From Vibrio sagamiensis NBRC 104589 (lineage in GTDB: Bacteria > Pseudomonadota > Gammaproteobacteria > Enterobacterales > Vibrionaceae): DNA of 64,000 nucleotides. Shown one piece after another: positions 19,337 through 29,908 of this stretch. A program made the position numbers and the translations under genes. Location: positions 1-64,000 of the forward strand of contig NZ_BJXJ01000022.1 in assembly GCF_007990935.1 (NCBI RefSeq), written 5' to 3'. A model generated the notes under the pieces. That model worked only from the letters and a program-made list of their open reading frames with translations. It was not told the DNA's origin and ran no database searches. Position 1 is the first letter of the stretch. Every line of letters begins with the position of its first letter.

Positions 19337-20341
19337 ATGAGCCTTTTTATTTATATGTCTCAAGGCACGTTTAATTTTGACGCCCTCACTCCAGATTTTA
19401 TGTGGTACGCCCTCGAAAGCATCGGTATTCGTGCCGAATCTGGTTTTCTCGCGCTTAATAGTTACGAGAACAGAGTTTACCAGTTTACTGATGAAGAAAA
19501 GCGACGCTACGTGGTGAAGTTTTATCGTCCAGAGCGTTGGAATCATGAACAAATTCAAGAAGAACACGATTTTACTCTGGAACTGGTCGATAACGAGATT
19601 CCTGTCGCACCACCTGTACGTATTAACGGCCAAACGTTGCATCATTACCAAGGCTATAATTTTGCGTTGTTTAATAGTGTCGGTGGTCGCCAATTTGAGG
19701 TTGATAATTTTGATCAACTTGAAGGTGTCGGTCGATTTTTAGGCCGCATACACAAGGTAGGCAGTCAAACCACCTTCCAACATCGCCCTAGTATCGGCTT
19801 GCAAGAATACCTCTACCAACCTAAAGCTATCTTACAAAATGCCAATATGATCCCAGCCCACCTAGAAAACAGTTTCTTTAATGATTTAGATCTGCTGATT
19901 CAAGCCATCGAGGCACATTGGCAAGAAGACGTTAGTTCAATCCGCTTACATGGGGATTGTCACCCAGGGAATATATTATGGCTTGACGGTCCAATGTTTG
20001 TCGACTTAGACGATGCACGTAATGGGCCAGCAATACAAGACTTATGGATGCTGCTTAATGGCGATCGCCAAGACAAACTCACACAATTGGATATTTTATT
20101 AGAAGGCTACCAAGAATTCAGTGACTTTAATTCGACCCAATTGAAACTAATTGAACCTTTACGTGGTCTACGAATGGTGCACTATATGGCATGGTTAGCA
20201 AAACGTTGGCATGACCCTGCATTTCCGCTCGCTTTTCCATGGTTTAATGAGCCAAAATACTGGGAAGGCCAAGTCCTTGCCTTTAAAGAGCAAATTGCTA
20301 ATTTAGCGGAAACACCATTATCTTTAATGCCGCAATGGTAA
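19337..20341 (+). CDS. srkA: Stress response kinase A
   Basis: Ser/Thr kinase of the aminoglycoside-phosphotransferase fold (YihE/RdoA), Cpx-regulated in E. coli and protective against stress-induced death. Catalytic loop HGDCHPGNIL (205-214; Asp207) and Mg-binding DLDD (223-226) are intact; NSYENRVYQF and VVKFYRPERW (59-68) form the nucleotide-binding lobe. Three in-frame ATGs exist (19319, 19337, 19355). AAGG 7 nt upstream supports 19337 (334 residues), while length agreement with E. coli (328) would favour 19355. dsbA follows after 34 bp, as in E. coli. Confidence 0.93.
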   Translation: MSLFIYMSQGTFNFDALTPDFMWYALESIGIRAESGFLALNSYENRVYQFTDEEKRRYVVKFYRPERWNHEQIQEEHDFTLELVDNEIPVAPPVRINGQTLHHYQGYNFALFNSVGGRQFEVDNFDQLEGVGRFLGRIHKVGSQTTFQHRPSIGLQEYLYQPKAILQNANMIPAHLENSFFNDLDLLIQAIEAHWQEDVSSIRLHGDCHPGNILWLDGPMFVDLDDARNGPAIQDLWMLLNGDRQDKLTQLDILLEGYQEFSDFNSTQLKLIEPLRGLRMVHYMAWLAKRWHDPAFPLAFPWFNEPKYWEGQVLAFKEQIANLAETPLSLMPQW

Positions 20342-20375
20342 GTCCGGCTGAACAACTCAAAATGGAGAAATTTAA

Positions 20376-20978
20376 ATGAAAAAGCTGTTCACACTGTTTT
20401 CTATGTTAGTACTAAGCCTATCAGTACAAGCTGCCCCTTATAAAGAAGGAGAGCATTATAAAGTCTTAGATTTAGAACCTTCTAATAAACCAATGGTAAC
20501 GGAGTTCTTCTCTTTTTATTGTCCACATTGTAATTCGTTTGAACCTATCATCCAACAGCTTAAGAAAAAGCTTCCGGATGGTGTTGAACTGCAAAAGAAT
20601 CACGTTTCCTTTATGGGTGGCAGCATGGGGCCTGCGATGAGCAAAGCGTTTGCAACTATGGTGGCACTACAAATCGAAGATCAAATGATTCCGGTACTCT
20701 TTAATCGCATCCATAACATGCGTAAGCCACCACGTGATGAAGCTGAGCTACGCCAAATCTTCTTAGATGAAGGTATTGAGGCAAATAAATTTGATGCGGC
20801 TTACAAAGGTTTTGCAATTGACTCCATGGTGCGTCGCATGGATAAGAAATTTGAAAACAGTGGCTTAACAGGTGTTCCAGCAATTATTGTTAACAACAAA
20901 TATCTGGTTCAAGCACAAGGGCTAAAATCAACAGACGAATACATTGCCTTAGTGAACTACCTACTGACATTAAAGTAA
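20376..20978 (+). CDS. dsbA: Thiol:disulfide interchange protein DsbA
   Basis: Periplasmic oxidase that introduces disulfides into exported proteins; in Vibrio it is needed for folding of toxins and pilins. 200 residues: signal peptide [19 protein letters not shown], thioredoxin fold with helical insert, active site CPHC (49-52) and the cis-Pro loop TGVPAI near residue 165. It ends the srkA-dsbA operon before a strong terminator. Confidence 0.97.
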   Translation: MKKLFTLFSMLVLSLSVQAAPYKEGEHYKVLDLEPSNKPMVTEFFSFYCPHCNSFEPIIQQLKKKLPDGVELQKNHVSFMGGSMGPAMSKAFATMVALQIEDQMIPVLFNRIHNMRKPPRDEAELRQIFLDEGIEANKFDAAYKGFAIDSMVRRMDKKFENSGLTGVPAIIVNNKYLVQAQGLKSTDEYIALVNYLLTLK

Positions 20979-20999
20979 CTTTCGATTGAGTGATGAAAG

Positions 21000-21028
21000 G
21001 GGGAGAGCTAAGTGCTCTCCCCTTTTTT
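21000..21028 (+). terminator. Terminator of srkA-dsbA
   Basis: GGGGAGAGC (21000-21008), loop TAAGT, GCTCTCCCC (21014-21022), then six Ts. Perfect 9-bp GC-rich stem. Confidence 0.92.
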
Positions 21029-21092
21029 ATTCAAATCAACTCAAAGTCAGCGCCGCTTGTCACGATTCTTCAAATACTGCAGAAATCATGGG

Positions 21093-21995
21093 TTATTTAG
21101 TTTGGTCGGCTTTAGTCTCTGACGAGTAAATAGCTTTTAAACGCTGATCTTTTTCTTGCCAAATCCCACTCAGCCAATGCTGAAACTGGCGCTTAAAAGG
21201 TTTGTCATTGAAATAATCGCCCGTGACTTGCTCATTCAGTGGGCGCACATTGACCCTAACGACAATCTTTTTCATCCGACCAAATAACACATCCCTAAAT
21301 GGTTTATCAGAGCTGCCAGGGTAAGCCAAGGTGACATCAATGATACTTTCAAACTGTTCACCCATTGCCCCCAAGGTATACGCAATCCCACCGGATTTTG
21401 GTTTAAGTAAATACTGGTAGCCAGAACGTGTTTTCCGTTGTTTTTCTATAGTGAATCGTGTTCCTTCAACATAATTAACTACTGTTGTTGGGGTACACTT
21501 AAACTTAGCACAAGAACGCCGAGTAGTAGCTAGGTCTTGGCCTCGTTTCTCTGGATGACGAAGCAAATACTCACGGGAATAACGGCGCATAAAAGGCATA
21601 TCTAATGCCCAGCAAGCCATTCCCATAAAGGGCACATATAATAACTGCTGTTTCAAAAAAAACTTTGGCATTGGAATGCGGTCTTTGAACACACAACACA
21701 GTACAACAATATCCAACCAGCTGAGGTGATTACTTAGCAATAAGTACCAGCCATTTTTTCTAAGATTTTCTCCGCCTTGAACATCCCATTCAACTCTATT
21801 GAACAGAGCCAGAATGAGTGCATTGTTCGTGGCCCACAACCACATCAACTTGTTAGCAACTTTCGTTCCTTGAGCCTTGAGAGCCTGAGTTGGCAAAAAC
21901 CACTTAAAAACTGCAGTAATACAAATAGCCATAGAACAAACCGTTGTATTAAGAATTATTAAAAAAACATTAAATATAAATAATAGATAAATCAA
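21093..21995 (-). CDS. yihG: Lysophospholipid acyltransferase, YihG-like
   Basis: Membrane acyltransferase of the PlsC/LPLAT family, 300 residues, similar along its length to E. coli YihG, which acylates lysophosphatidic acid. The catalytic NHxxxxD motif is NHLSWLD; the second block is VEGTRFT and the third is CWALDMPFMRRYSREYLLRHPEKRG. The N-terminal membrane helix requires the upstream start: the only suitable codon is TTG 21995, preceded by TTAGGT. ATG at about 21932 would remove half of that helix. Confidence 0.88.
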   Translation of the reverse strand: MIYLLFIFNVFLIILNTTVCSMAICITAVFKWFLPTQALKAQGTKVANKLMWLWATNNALILALFNRVEWDVQGGENLRKNGWYLLLSNHLSWLDIVVLCCVFKDRIPMPKFFLKQQLLYVPFMGMACWALDMPFMRRYSREYLLRHPEKRGQDLATTRRSCAKFKCTPTTVVNYVEGTRFTIEKQRKTRSGYQYLLKPKSGGIAYTLGAMGEQFESIIDVTLAYPGSSDKPFRDVLFGRMKKIVVRVNVRPLNEQVTGDYFNDKPFKRQFQHWLSGIWQEKDQRLKAIYSSETKADQTK

Positions 21996-22154
21996 AATAA
22001 TACCTAATTACCAGACCGTTTATAGTGCAATAATGAAACAGTGCGTAATTATACGAATCTATTACCATTTGGGAATCTTTGTCAGATTGGTCAGCTCTGT
22101 TAACGAGCTTTAATAAATACATCAACTGCAGTTATTACAATAAGGAAGTCATCA

Positions 22155-23111
22155 ATGAAGCTAAAAATTATCACCTTATCTACCGCATTTTGTGTCAGTT
22201 CAGTTCAGGCACAGTTAGCCAAAAATACAGGTATCAACGGTAATATTTCTGCCAATGCTGGCTTTATATCATCTCAATCTCATTTTAATACCAAAAGTAG
22301 CAGTACCATTCACTCTTATAATGAGAATACAGATCGCCACGGCTCGTTTATCGCAGCACCATTAGGTATGCTCTCTTATACTTATGGTGATCAACTCGAT
22401 AGACAAGTTTATATAGGCACCACACGCTCAGATATTTCCATTGGTATACTGGCTTTTCAGCTCGGCTACCAATATCAACTATCCGATGGACTTATTTTAG
22501 ATGTTTCTTATTTGCCGACTATTCTTAAAAGTGAAACTTGGCAAGACCCTTACCTACTCGACCAAGCAAGAAGTACCACTGACGAAGGTGGTAACGCTTT
22601 CCGTTTCCAAATTAAAAACCTGTTAAATAACAACCTTAATCTCGATTTGGCCTACGCAGTAAAGGGGGTTGAGAATGATCGAGTAACAGATGCCTCGCTG
22701 GCCCGAGACGCAGACATTTACCACTTTAAGGCGGATTATCGCATTCCACTTAGCCGCACTTCTATGCTTAAGCCTGCTTTTACCTATGTTAAGCAAAATG
22801 CAGATGGCAAAGCAGAATCTTTTGATTCTTACAAACTCGATCTAAGCTGGTTTGCCTTTATTAAACGCCACAAATTGGCGCTTACCGCGGGCTATAAAAT
22901 AAAGGACTATGACGCTGCCAGTCAGATCTTTGGTAAAGCTCGCAACGATAAGGCATGGAGCCTGTTTGCCGCCTATGAGTATAGTAATGTTTTTCAATGG
23001 CAAAATTGGTCGTTCGTGTCCTTAGCTGGCTACAGCGATACCCACTCTAACCTTTCCTTCTATGCAGAAAAGCAACTGGTCGTCTCTGCTGGCTTAAACT
23101 ACAATTTTTAG
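22155..23111 (+). CDS. DUF2860 family outer-membrane barrel-like protein
   Basis: 318 residues with signal peptide (MKLKIITLSTAFCVSSVQA). The mature part alternates hydrophobic and polar residues in amphipathic strands (e.g. LAFQLGYQYQLSDGLILDVSY, WSLFAAYEYS) and ends VVSAGLNYNF, with the C-terminal Phe typical of outer-membrane beta-barrels. Assigned to DUF2860, a family I know mainly from Vibrio; function unknown, perhaps a channel. AAGGAAG lies upstream of the ATG. It stands alone between divergent yihG and convergent comM. Confidence 0.78.
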   Translation: MKLKIITLSTAFCVSSVQAQLAKNTGINGNISANAGFISSQSHFNTKSSSTIHSYNENTDRHGSFIAAPLGMLSYTYGDQLDRQVYIGTTRSDISIGILAFQLGYQYQLSDGLILDVSYLPTILKSETWQDPYLLDQARSTTDEGGNAFRFQIKNLLNNNLNLDLAYAVKGVENDRVTDASLARDADIYHFKADYRIPLSRTSMLKPAFTYVKQNADGKAESFDSYKLDLSWFAFIKRHKLALTAGYKIKDYDAASQIFGKARNDKAWSLFAAYEYSNVFQWQNWSFVSLAGYSDTHSNLSFYAEKQLVVSAGLNYNF

Positions 23112-23185
23112 CCATTCCTTCGCAGTAGGCAGCGGGCACCTAGCTTGCTGCCAAAGCTCATAGCACAGTTAGAGGCTTATGCTCC

Positions 23186-24709
23186 CTACACCGCCTGAGC
23201 AGTAAGCTGTTTGAGCAATCGGTCCATGGCTCGGTAACCTAGAGCTTCGGCTAAATGTGAACGCTCGATTTGTTGCGCACCTTCAAGATCGGCAATGGTG
23301 CGAGCAACCTTAATGATGCGATGATAAGCACGGATCGACAAACCCAATCGATGGAGCGCATTTTCTAAAAACTCAGCATCACTTTTTTGTAAAGGACAGA
23401 AAGCCTCGATCTCGCGACTGCCTAATAGGGCGTTGACCTTGCCACTTCGATTTAACATATCATCTCTAGCTTGATTCACCCGCGCTTTCACCACCGAAGT
23501 CGGTTCTCCACGATCGCCACCCTCAGACAAAGTGCCTTTCGGTAGCGCAGGGATCTCTAGCGACATATCAAAGCGATCGAGCAAAGGCCCAGACAGACGT
23601 CCCAAATAACGGAGGATCGCTTGTGGATTGGTTCGTGCTTGATTGCCTTCATAGTATCCAGTTGGACTGGGATTCAGTGCCCCTACCAGCTGGAATCTTG
23701 CTGGAAAGCGGGTTTTACCTTGGGCCCGAGAAATAATGATCTCACCTGATTCTAATGGCTCTCGGAGCGAGTCGAGCACTTTACGATCAAACTCAGGCAT
23801 TTCATCAAGAAACAGCAACCCATTATGTGCCAAAGAAATTTCACCAGGTCTAGGGACTGAACCTCCTCCAACTAAGGCTGCCATTGAACTTGAATGATGT
23901 GGAGAACGGAACGGACGCTGTTTCCAATTATGTTCATTGATATCACTTTGCGTCAAAGAAGCCACTGCGGCCGTTTGCATTGCTTCTTCGTCACTCATTT
24001 CCGGCAGTAAATCGCACAGTCGTGAGGCTAACATGGTCTTACCTGTACCCGGAGGCCCCAAAAATAGTAAGTTATGATTGCCTGCAGCGGCAATTTCTAG
24101 GGCACGCTTACCTTGTTGCTGACCAATAATATCCTGCAAGTCACGACTCTGATTACTGGCTGTATTTTTTCTCGGTGCTTGATAAAGATCCAACTGATGC
24201 TGACCACACAGTTCAGCACAGACTTCCAATAAAGATTGTGCAGATTTGTGATGCTCTTTCCCCACCAAAGCAGCCTGATCGCCATTCGCATGAGGGACAA
24301 CTAAGTGACGCTGACTCTTATTTGCAGCCAGTGCCGCGGACAGCACTCCTTTCACCCTTCTCAACCCTCCAGACAAAGCTAATTCGCCGATAAATTCATA
24401 ATTATCAAGCCTATCTGTCACGATCTGCTGTGAAGCTGCGAGAATTCCTAACGCGATAGGTAAGTCAAATCGACCTCCCTCTTTGGGTAAATCTGCTGGA
24501 GCAAGATTGACCGTAATCCGTTTGGCTGGAAACTGAAAGTTTGAATTGACGATCGCACTTCGAACACGATCTTTAGACTCTTTGACGGTGGTTTCAGGTA
24601 GCCCTACCAAGGTAAAGCCCGGCATCCCATTGCTTATGTGTACTTCGACACTGACCGCTGGAGCTTGAACTCCAACACTTGCTCGACTGTGAATGATTGC
24701 CAACCCCAT
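23186..24709 (-). CDS. comM: ComM/YifB family Mg-chelatase-like AAA+ helicase
   Basis: 507 residues. In Vibrio and Haemophilus ComM is a hexameric helicase promoting branch migration during natural transformation. N-terminal Lon-protease-like domain (about 1-190; GLPETTVKESKDRVRSAI), AAA+ domain with Walker A GPPGTGKT (218-225), LLFLDEMPEF as Walker B, and a C-terminal Mg-chelatase subunit domain. A GTG at 24730 is in frame, but GAGGAA sits just before ATG 24709 (MGLAIIHSRA), matching the E. coli start. Confidence 0.94.
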   Translation of the reverse strand: MGLAIIHSRASVGVQAPAVSVEVHISNGMPGFTLVGLPETTVKESKDRVRSAIVNSNFQFPAKRITVNLAPADLPKEGGRFDLPIALGILAASQQIVTDRLDNYEFIGELALSGGLRRVKGVLSAALAANKSQRHLVVPHANGDQAALVGKEHHKSAQSLLEVCAELCGQHQLDLYQAPRKNTASNQSRDLQDIIGQQQGKRALEIAAAGNHNLLFLGPPGTGKTMLASRLCDLLPEMSDEEAMQTAAVASLTQSDINEHNWKQRPFRSPHHSSSMAALVGGGSVPRPGEISLAHNGLLFLDEMPEFDRKVLDSLREPLESGEIIISRAQGKTRFPARFQLVGALNPSPTGYYEGNQARTNPQAILRYLGRLSGPLLDRFDMSLEIPALPKGTLSEGGDRGEPTSVVKARVNQARDDMLNRSGKVNALLGSREIEAFCPLQKSDAEFLENALHRLGLSIRAYHRIIKVARTIADLEGAQQIERSHLAEALGYRAMDRLLKQLTAQAV

Positions 24710-24897
24710 AATTTCCTCAATTGTGTCCACGATGTAAACCAGATCTGTTAGATATAGCCTGCCTTCGGGAACCGTTAATATGAAAAAAGAATGAGTTTTT
24801 GCTTGTCATGTAACAGATTTGTATGTTACCACTAGTGATGAAAAGCATTTCGTAGAACATTAGATAAAATTTTAACGAAAAGAATAACGACAGACAG

Positions 24898-24987
24898 ATG
24901 AATACATTCGCTCGCATCAACGCACTACTACTCCTGATTATCGTGGTCATTATTAACACCGCGCGGGGGAGTGTGAGCGAAAAGTAA
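24898..24987 (+). CDS. ilvL: ilv operon leader peptide
   Basis: A 29-residue ORF with the run LLLLIIVVII at 10-19, the hallmark of the ilvGMEDA leader: shortage of charged Leu, Ile or Val tRNA stalls the ribosome here. Its stop lies 15 nt before the attenuator stem. A -10-like TAAAAT lies at 24865-24870, but the -35 is unclear. Confidence 0.92.
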   Translation: MNTFARINALLLLIIVVIINTARGSVSEK

Positions 24988-25035
24988 ACACACATTAGAA
25001 AAAGCCCCCGCACTGCAAAGTCCGGGGGCTTTTTT
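24963..25035 (+). terminator. ilv attenuator with competing antiterminator
   Basis: Terminator: AGCCCCCG (25003-25010) pairs with CGGGGGCT (25023-25030), followed by TTTTT. Antiterminator: GCGGGGG (24963-24969), inside ilvL, pairs with CCCCCGC (25005-25011), which removes the terminator's 5' arm. Stalling at the Leu/Ile/Val run leaves the antiterminator arm free, giving read-through into ilvG. Confidence 0.92.
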
Positions 25036-25157
25036 ACAACTACATGTTGTCAACGGTCCAAACCGGACAGGTTAACGGGAAGAATGGGAGCGCACATGAA
25101 GTGCAACAAACAAGGAATTAACTACCAGCCTCAAGGTAGCAAAATAGGAGGTCTTCG

Positions 25158-26804
25158 ATGACTGGAGCACAACTTGTCGTCGCGGCACTTAAACAACAAG
25201 GCATTGATACCGTATTTGGCTACCCCGGTGGCGCAATCATGCCAATTTATGATGCACTTTATGATGGCGGCGTCGAGCACATCTTATGCCGACATGAGCA
25301 AGGGGCAGCAATGGCTGCAATTGGCATGGCGCGAGCCACACAAGATGTTGCTGTATGCATGGCTACATCGGGCCCGGGTGCAACCAATTTAGTCACAGGC
25401 CTTGCTGATGCCTTTCTTGACTCCATACCTCTCGTCGCCATTACAGGTCAGGTCGCAAGTTCTCATATTGGTACCGATGCCTTCCAAGAAATGGATGTGA
25501 TTGGTATGTCTCTTTCTTGTACCAAACACAGCTATCTAGTGACGGATATTGCAGAGCTGGCACCGACATTGGCGGAAGCATTCGAAGTCGCAAAGGCAGG
25601 TCGCCCAGGTCCTGTAATCGTCGACATCGCTAAAGATGTCCAACTTGCCCAGGCACCAACCACACAGTTGCACAGCTTCGCTAAGCCCGACGCACCGCAA
25701 GTCAGTCAAGCCGACATTCAGCGCGCTCAACAGGTTCTGAGCACATCAACCCGCCCTGTTTTATACGTCGGTGGCGGTGTTCAATTGGCTAAAGCAACTG
25801 AAGTGGTCAGAGAATTTTTACGTTTAAACCCCATGCCAGCAGTCAGCACTTTGAAAGGATTAGGCACCATCGAGCGTCATGATCCTCATTACCTTGGCAT
25901 GTTAGGTATGCACGGTACAAAAGCGGCAAACTTAATCGTACAAGAATGTGATTTATTGATTGTTGTTGGCGCACGCTTTGATGATCGCGTCACAGGTAAG
26001 CTCGATACCTTTGCACCTAATGCCAAAGTCATTCATATCGACATTGATGCTGCTGAAATCCACAAACTGCGTCATGCTAATGCACCACTTAGGGGTGAAA
26101 TTAAGGCTACTCTTCCTCAACTTGAGCTCACCCATGACATCAGCCCTTGGGTCCATCATTGTGAAAGTCTTCGCAGTGGTTTCAAGTGGCGTTATGATCA
26201 CCCTGGCGAGCTTATTTATGCGCCCCTTTTGCTCAAGCAATTGTCGGATATGATGCCTGATAGTGCCATCGTCTCTACCGATGTAGGCCAACATCAAATG
26301 TGGGCCGCTCAGCACATTCAGCCACGTGAACCACAAAACTTCATCACTTCCGCAGGCCTTGGCACTATGGGCTTTGGTTTACCTGCAGCAATGGGAGCAG
26401 CGGTGGCTCGTCCTGATGACCAATCTATCCTTATCACGGGTGATGGCTCGTTCATGATGAACATTCAGGAGTTAGGCACACTGAAACGTCGCCAGATCCC
26501 AGTCAAAATTGTTCTGCTCAACAACCAACGTCTTGGTATGGTACGCCAGTGGCAGTCTCTTTTCTTTGATGGCCGCCATAGTGAAACCATCCTTGATGAT
26601 AATCCTAATTTCGTCATGCTGGCCGAAGCATTCGACATTCCAGGTCAAACCATAACCAAAAAAGAACAAGTCGAACCAGCTCTCAAAGCGATGCTAGAAA
26701 GTAAGACTTCTTACTTACTTCACGTTTTAATCGACGAAGAAGAAAACGTATGGCCACTTGTACCACCGGGTGCGTCAAACAGTGATATGTTAGAGAACAC
26801 GTAG
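25158..26804 (+). CDS. ilvG: Acetolactate synthase II, large subunit
   Basis: Condenses two pyruvates, or pyruvate and 2-oxobutyrate, to the acetohydroxy acids of valine/leucine and isoleucine synthesis; ThDP, FAD and Mg2+ enzyme. 548 residues, the same as E. coli. The catalytic Glu47 is in CRHEQGA, and the ThDP motif [14 protein letters not shown] is at about 432-445. Unlike E. coli K-12, where ilvG is frameshifted, the gene is intact. AGGAGGTC precedes the ATG. First structural gene after the attenuator. Confidence 0.96.
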   Translation: MTGAQLVVAALKQQGIDTVFGYPGGAIMPIYDALYDGGVEHILCRHEQGAAMAAIGMARATQDVAVCMATSGPGATNLVTGLADAFLDSIPLVAITGQVASSHIGTDAFQEMDVIGMSLSCTKHSYLVTDIAELAPTLAEAFEVAKAGRPGPVIVDIAKDVQLAQAPTTQLHSFAKPDAPQVSQADIQRAQQVLSTSTRPVLYVGGGVQLAKATEVVREFLRLNPMPAVSTLKGLGTIERHDPHYLGMLGMHGTKAANLIVQECDLLIVVGARFDDRVTGKLDTFAPNAKVIHIDIDAAEIHKLRHANAPLRGEIKATLPQLELTHDISPWVHHCESLRSGFKWRYDHPGELIYAPLLLKQLSDMMPDSAIVSTDVGQHQMWAAQHIQPREPQNFITSAGLGTMGFGLPAAMGAAVARPDDQSILITGDGSFMMNIQELGTLKRRQIPVKIVLLNNQRLGMVRQWQSLFFDGRHSETILDDNPNFVMLAEAFDIPGQTITKKEQVEPALKAMLESKTSYLLHVLIDEEENVWPLVPPGASNSDMLENT

Positions 26805-26815
26805 GAAGCACTCAA

Positions 26816-27100
26816 ATGGACAGATATTTACTCGACATTAAAGCCGATGACAAACCGGTCCTGTTAGAGCGTGTACTTCGTGTCACTCGCCATAGAGGAT
26901 TTGTGATCAAACAGGTTGCTGCAACACAGAATCACGCCAGTAAAGTGGCGAGCGTCGAACTGATTGTCGACAGTGATCGGCCAATCTCTTTTTTAGTCAA
27001 TCAAATTGAAAAGTTGTGGGATATTCGCTCAGTAGACGTTCTCAAAATCCGTAATGATGAGCTTCCAAACCACAACCTACAACAACACGTCAGTGCATAA
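26816..27100 (+). CDS. ilvM: Acetolactate synthase II, small regulatory subunit
   Basis: 94 residues, a single ACT domain (MDRYLLDIKADDKPVLLERVLRVTRHRGF...) that stabilises and activates the IlvG catalytic subunit. The short length marks it as the isozyme II type rather than the longer IlvN/IlvH. Starts 11 bp after ilvG. Confidence 0.95.
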   Translation: MDRYLLDIKADDKPVLLERVLRVTRHRGFVIKQVAATQNHASKVASVELIVDSDRPISFLVNQIEKLWDIRSVDVLKIRNDELPNHNLQQHVSA

Positions 27101-27112
27101 GGAAAGCAACAC

Positions 27113-28051
27113 ATGGCAACAAATACTGCAGACTTCATTTGGTTCAATGGCAAAATGGTTCCGTGGGCAGAAGCAAACGTACACGTATTAACTCACGCTA
27201 TGCACTACGGTACCTCAGTTTTTGAGGGCGTTCGCTGCTATAACACGCCAAAAGGCCCAATTGTGTTTCGCCACAGAGAACACGCCCAACGCTTAAAAGA
27301 TTCAGCAAAAATTTATCGTTTCCCGATCCCATTTTCAGTTGAAGAAATTATGGAAGCGACACGTGAAACACTGCGCCAGAATAAGCTAGAGAGCGCGTAC
27401 ATTCGTCCACTTGGCTTTGTAGGCAACGTCGGGCTGGGTGTTTGCCCTCCGGTAGGTACAGAAATGGACCTGGTTATTGCTGCTTTTCCTTGGGGCTCTT
27501 ACCTCGGTGAAGAAGCACTGGAAAAAGGTGTCGATGCAATGATTTCGAGCTGGAATCGTGCCGCCCCCAATACCATTCCTACTGCAGCAAAAGCGGGCGG
27601 TAACTACCTATCTTCACTACTGGTTGGCGGTGAAGCCCGTCGCCACGGTTATGATGAAGGTATTGCATTGAGCGTCGATGGCTACCTGTCTGAAGGTGCT
27701 GGTGAAAACATCTTTGTTATCAAAGATAGTGTGATCACAACACCACCAACCACCAGCGCCATTTTACCCGGTATTACTCGTGACTCGATCATGACCATCG
27801 CACGTGACAAAGGTTATGAAGTTCGTGAAGCCAATATTGCTCGTGAAGCTCTTTACCTAGCCGATGAAGTCTTTATGACGGGTACCGCCGCCGAGGTGGT
27901 CCCTGTTGCGAGCATCGATAAAATTGAAGTCGGCAGCGGTAAACGCGGCCCTATCACCAAAGTACTCCAAGAGGCCTACTTCGGCCTGTTCAACGGAACC
28001 ACTGAAGATAAGTGGGGCTGGTTAGACTATGTGTACCCCGAGCAGAAGTAA
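27113..28051 (+). CDS. ilvE: Branched-chain amino-acid aminotransferase
   Basis: PLP fold-type IV transaminase for the last step of Val, Leu and Ile synthesis. 312 residues; the Schiff-base Lys160 is in TAAKAGGNYLSS, and GEGAGENIFV-type and TGTAAEVVPV segments are present (SEGAGENIFVI; FMTGTAAEVVPVASI). Starts 12 bp after ilvM; GGAAAGC is upstream. Confidence 0.97.
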   Translation: MATNTADFIWFNGKMVPWAEANVHVLTHAMHYGTSVFEGVRCYNTPKGPIVFRHREHAQRLKDSAKIYRFPIPFSVEEIMEATRETLRQNKLESAYIRPLGFVGNVGLGVCPPVGTEMDLVIAAFPWGSYLGEEALEKGVDAMISSWNRAAPNTIPTAAKAGGNYLSSLLVGGEARRHGYDEGIALSVDGYLSEGAGENIFVIKDSVITTPPTTSAILPGITRDSIMTIARDKGYEVREANIAREALYLADEVFMTGTAAEVVPVASIDKIEVGSGKRGPITKVLQEAYFGLFNGTTEDKWGWLDYVYPEQK

Positions 28052-28063
28052 GAGAGATTAGCA

Positions 28064-29905
28064 ATGCCAAAATACAGATCAGCCACCACAACACATGGCC
28101 GCAATATGGCAGGAGCACGCGCCCTGTGGCGTGCAACTGGCGTTAAAGATGAAGACTTCGGTAAGCCTATTATTGCTGTCGTAAACTCGTTTACTCAATT
28201 TGTTCCCGGGCACGTACACCTAAAAGACATGGGTCAACTTGTAGCTCGTGAAATTGAAAAAGCAGGCGGCATCGCCAAGGAATTTAACACCATCGCCGTA
28301 GATGATGGTATCGCAATGGGCCATGGAGGCATGCTTTATTCATTGCCATCTCGTGAGCTGATCGCCGATTCTGTTGAATACATGGTGAACGCTCACTGTG
28401 CCGATGCCATGGTGTGTATCTCTAACTGTGATAAAATCACCCCAGGAATGATGATGGCCGCGATGCGACTTAATATCCCGGTTATCTTTGTCTCTGGTGG
28501 CCCGATGGAAGCGGGGAAAACCAAGCTGTCTGATCAGATCATCAAACTAGACCTCGTTGATGCAATGATCCAAGGTGCTGATCCAAAAGTGTCTGATGAG
28601 CAAAGCGAACAGATCGAGCGCAGTGCCTGTCCAACTTGTGGATCGTGTTCAGGCATGTTTACCGCAAACTCGATGAACTGCTTAACGGAAGCTCTCGGTC
28701 TTTCACAACCAGGTAATGGCTCAATGTTGGCAACACACGCTGATCGTGAACAACTGTTCCTTAATGCAGGTCGTCGCATTGTTGAACTGACTCGTCGTTA
28801 CTACGAGCAAGATGATGAATCAGCACTACCACGCAACATCGCTACGTTTGATGCTTTCGAAAATGCAATGGCACTGGACATCGCAATGGGTGGCTCAACC
28901 AACACCATTCTGCACCTACTGGCAGCGGCGCAAGAAGGTGAAGTGGATTTTGATATGGAAGACATCGATCGCCTATCTCGCCAAGTACCGCATTTATGTA
29001 AAGTCGCACCATCTACTCAGAAATATCACATGGAAGACGTACACCGTGCTGGTGGTGTGATGGCCATTCTTGGTGAGCTAGACCGTGCGGGTCTACTACA
29101 CAATGATGCGCGCACTGTACTTGGTCTTTCGATGAAAGAGCAGCTGGCGAAATACGACATCATGCAAACCGAAGACGAAGACGTTCTGACGTTTTACCGT
29201 GCTGGTCCTGCAGGGATCCGAACCACACAAGCTTTCTCACAGGATTGTCGCTGGGATCGTCTTGATGACGACCGCGTTGAAGGCTGTATCCGAAGCATCG
29301 CTCATGCTTTTAGCCAAGAAGGTGGCTTAGCGGTTCTATCAGGCAACATCGCATTAGATGGCTGTATCGTTAAGACAGCAGGCGTTGATGAGAGCATTCA
29401 TAAGTTCACAGGCCCAGCCGTAGTATTTGAAAGCCAAGAAGATGCCGTGGAAGGCATCTTGGGTGGTAAAGTCAAAGCAGGCGACGTGGTTGTTATCCGC
29501 TACGAAGGCCCTAAAGGTGGTCCGGGCATGCAAGAAATGCTTTACCCAACCACTTACCTAAAATCAATGGGGCTTGGTAAAGAGTGTGCTCTTCTAACTG
29601 ACGGCCGTTTCTCTGGTGGAACATCAGGCTTGTCTATCGGTCACGCTTCGCCTGAAGCTGCAAACGGCGGTGCGATTGGTCTGGTAAAACAAGGCGATAT
29701 GATCGCGATTGATATTCCAAATCGTTCAATTTCTCTTCAAGTTTCTGAGCAAGAACTTGCTGAGCGACGTGCAAAACAAGACGAGCTAGGCTGGAAACCT
29801 TTAGACCGCCAACGTGAAGTTTCTTTTGCACTTAAAGCTTATGCCAGTATGGCGACCAGTGCTGACAAAGGTGCAGTACGAGACAAGTCTAAGCTAGAGG
29901 ACTAG
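28064..29905 (+). CDS. ilvD: Dihydroxy-acid dehydratase
   Basis: Iron-sulfur enzyme that dehydrates 2,3-dihydroxy acids to the 2-oxo acids used by IlvE. 613 residues. The conserved cluster cysteines are in [12 protein letters not shown] (about 119-130) and [18 protein letters not shown] (about 188-205); the C-terminal [19 protein letters not shown] block holds the catalytic Ser. Starts 12 bp after ilvE. Confidence 0.97.
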   Translation: MPKYRSATTTHGRNMAGARALWRATGVKDEDFGKPIIAVVNSFTQFVPGHVHLKDMGQLVAREIEKAGGIAKEFNTIAVDDGIAMGHGGMLYSLPSRELIADSVEYMVNAHCADAMVCISNCDKITPGMMMAAMRLNIPVIFVSGGPMEAGKTKLSDQIIKLDLVDAMIQGADPKVSDEQSEQIERSACPTCGSCSGMFTANSMNCLTEALGLSQPGNGSMLATHADREQLFLNAGRRIVELTRRYYEQDDESALPRNIATFDAFENAMALDIAMGGSTNTILHLLAAAQEGEVDFDMEDIDRLSRQVPHLCKVAPSTQKYHMEDVHRAGGVMAILGELDRAGLLHNDARTVLGLSMKEQLAKYDIMQTEDEDVLTFYRAGPAGIRTTQAFSQDCRWDRLDDDRVEGCIRSIAHAFSQEGGLAVLSGNIALDGCIVKTAGVDESIHKFTGPAVVFESQEDAVEGILGGKVKAGDVVVIRYEGPKGGPGMQEMLYPTTYLKSMGLGKECALLTDGRFSGGTSGLSIGHASPEAANGGAIGLVKQGDMIAIDIPNRSISLQVSEQELAERRAKQDELGWKPLDRQREVSFALKAYASMATSADKGAVRDKSKLED

Positions 29906-29908
29906 CTT

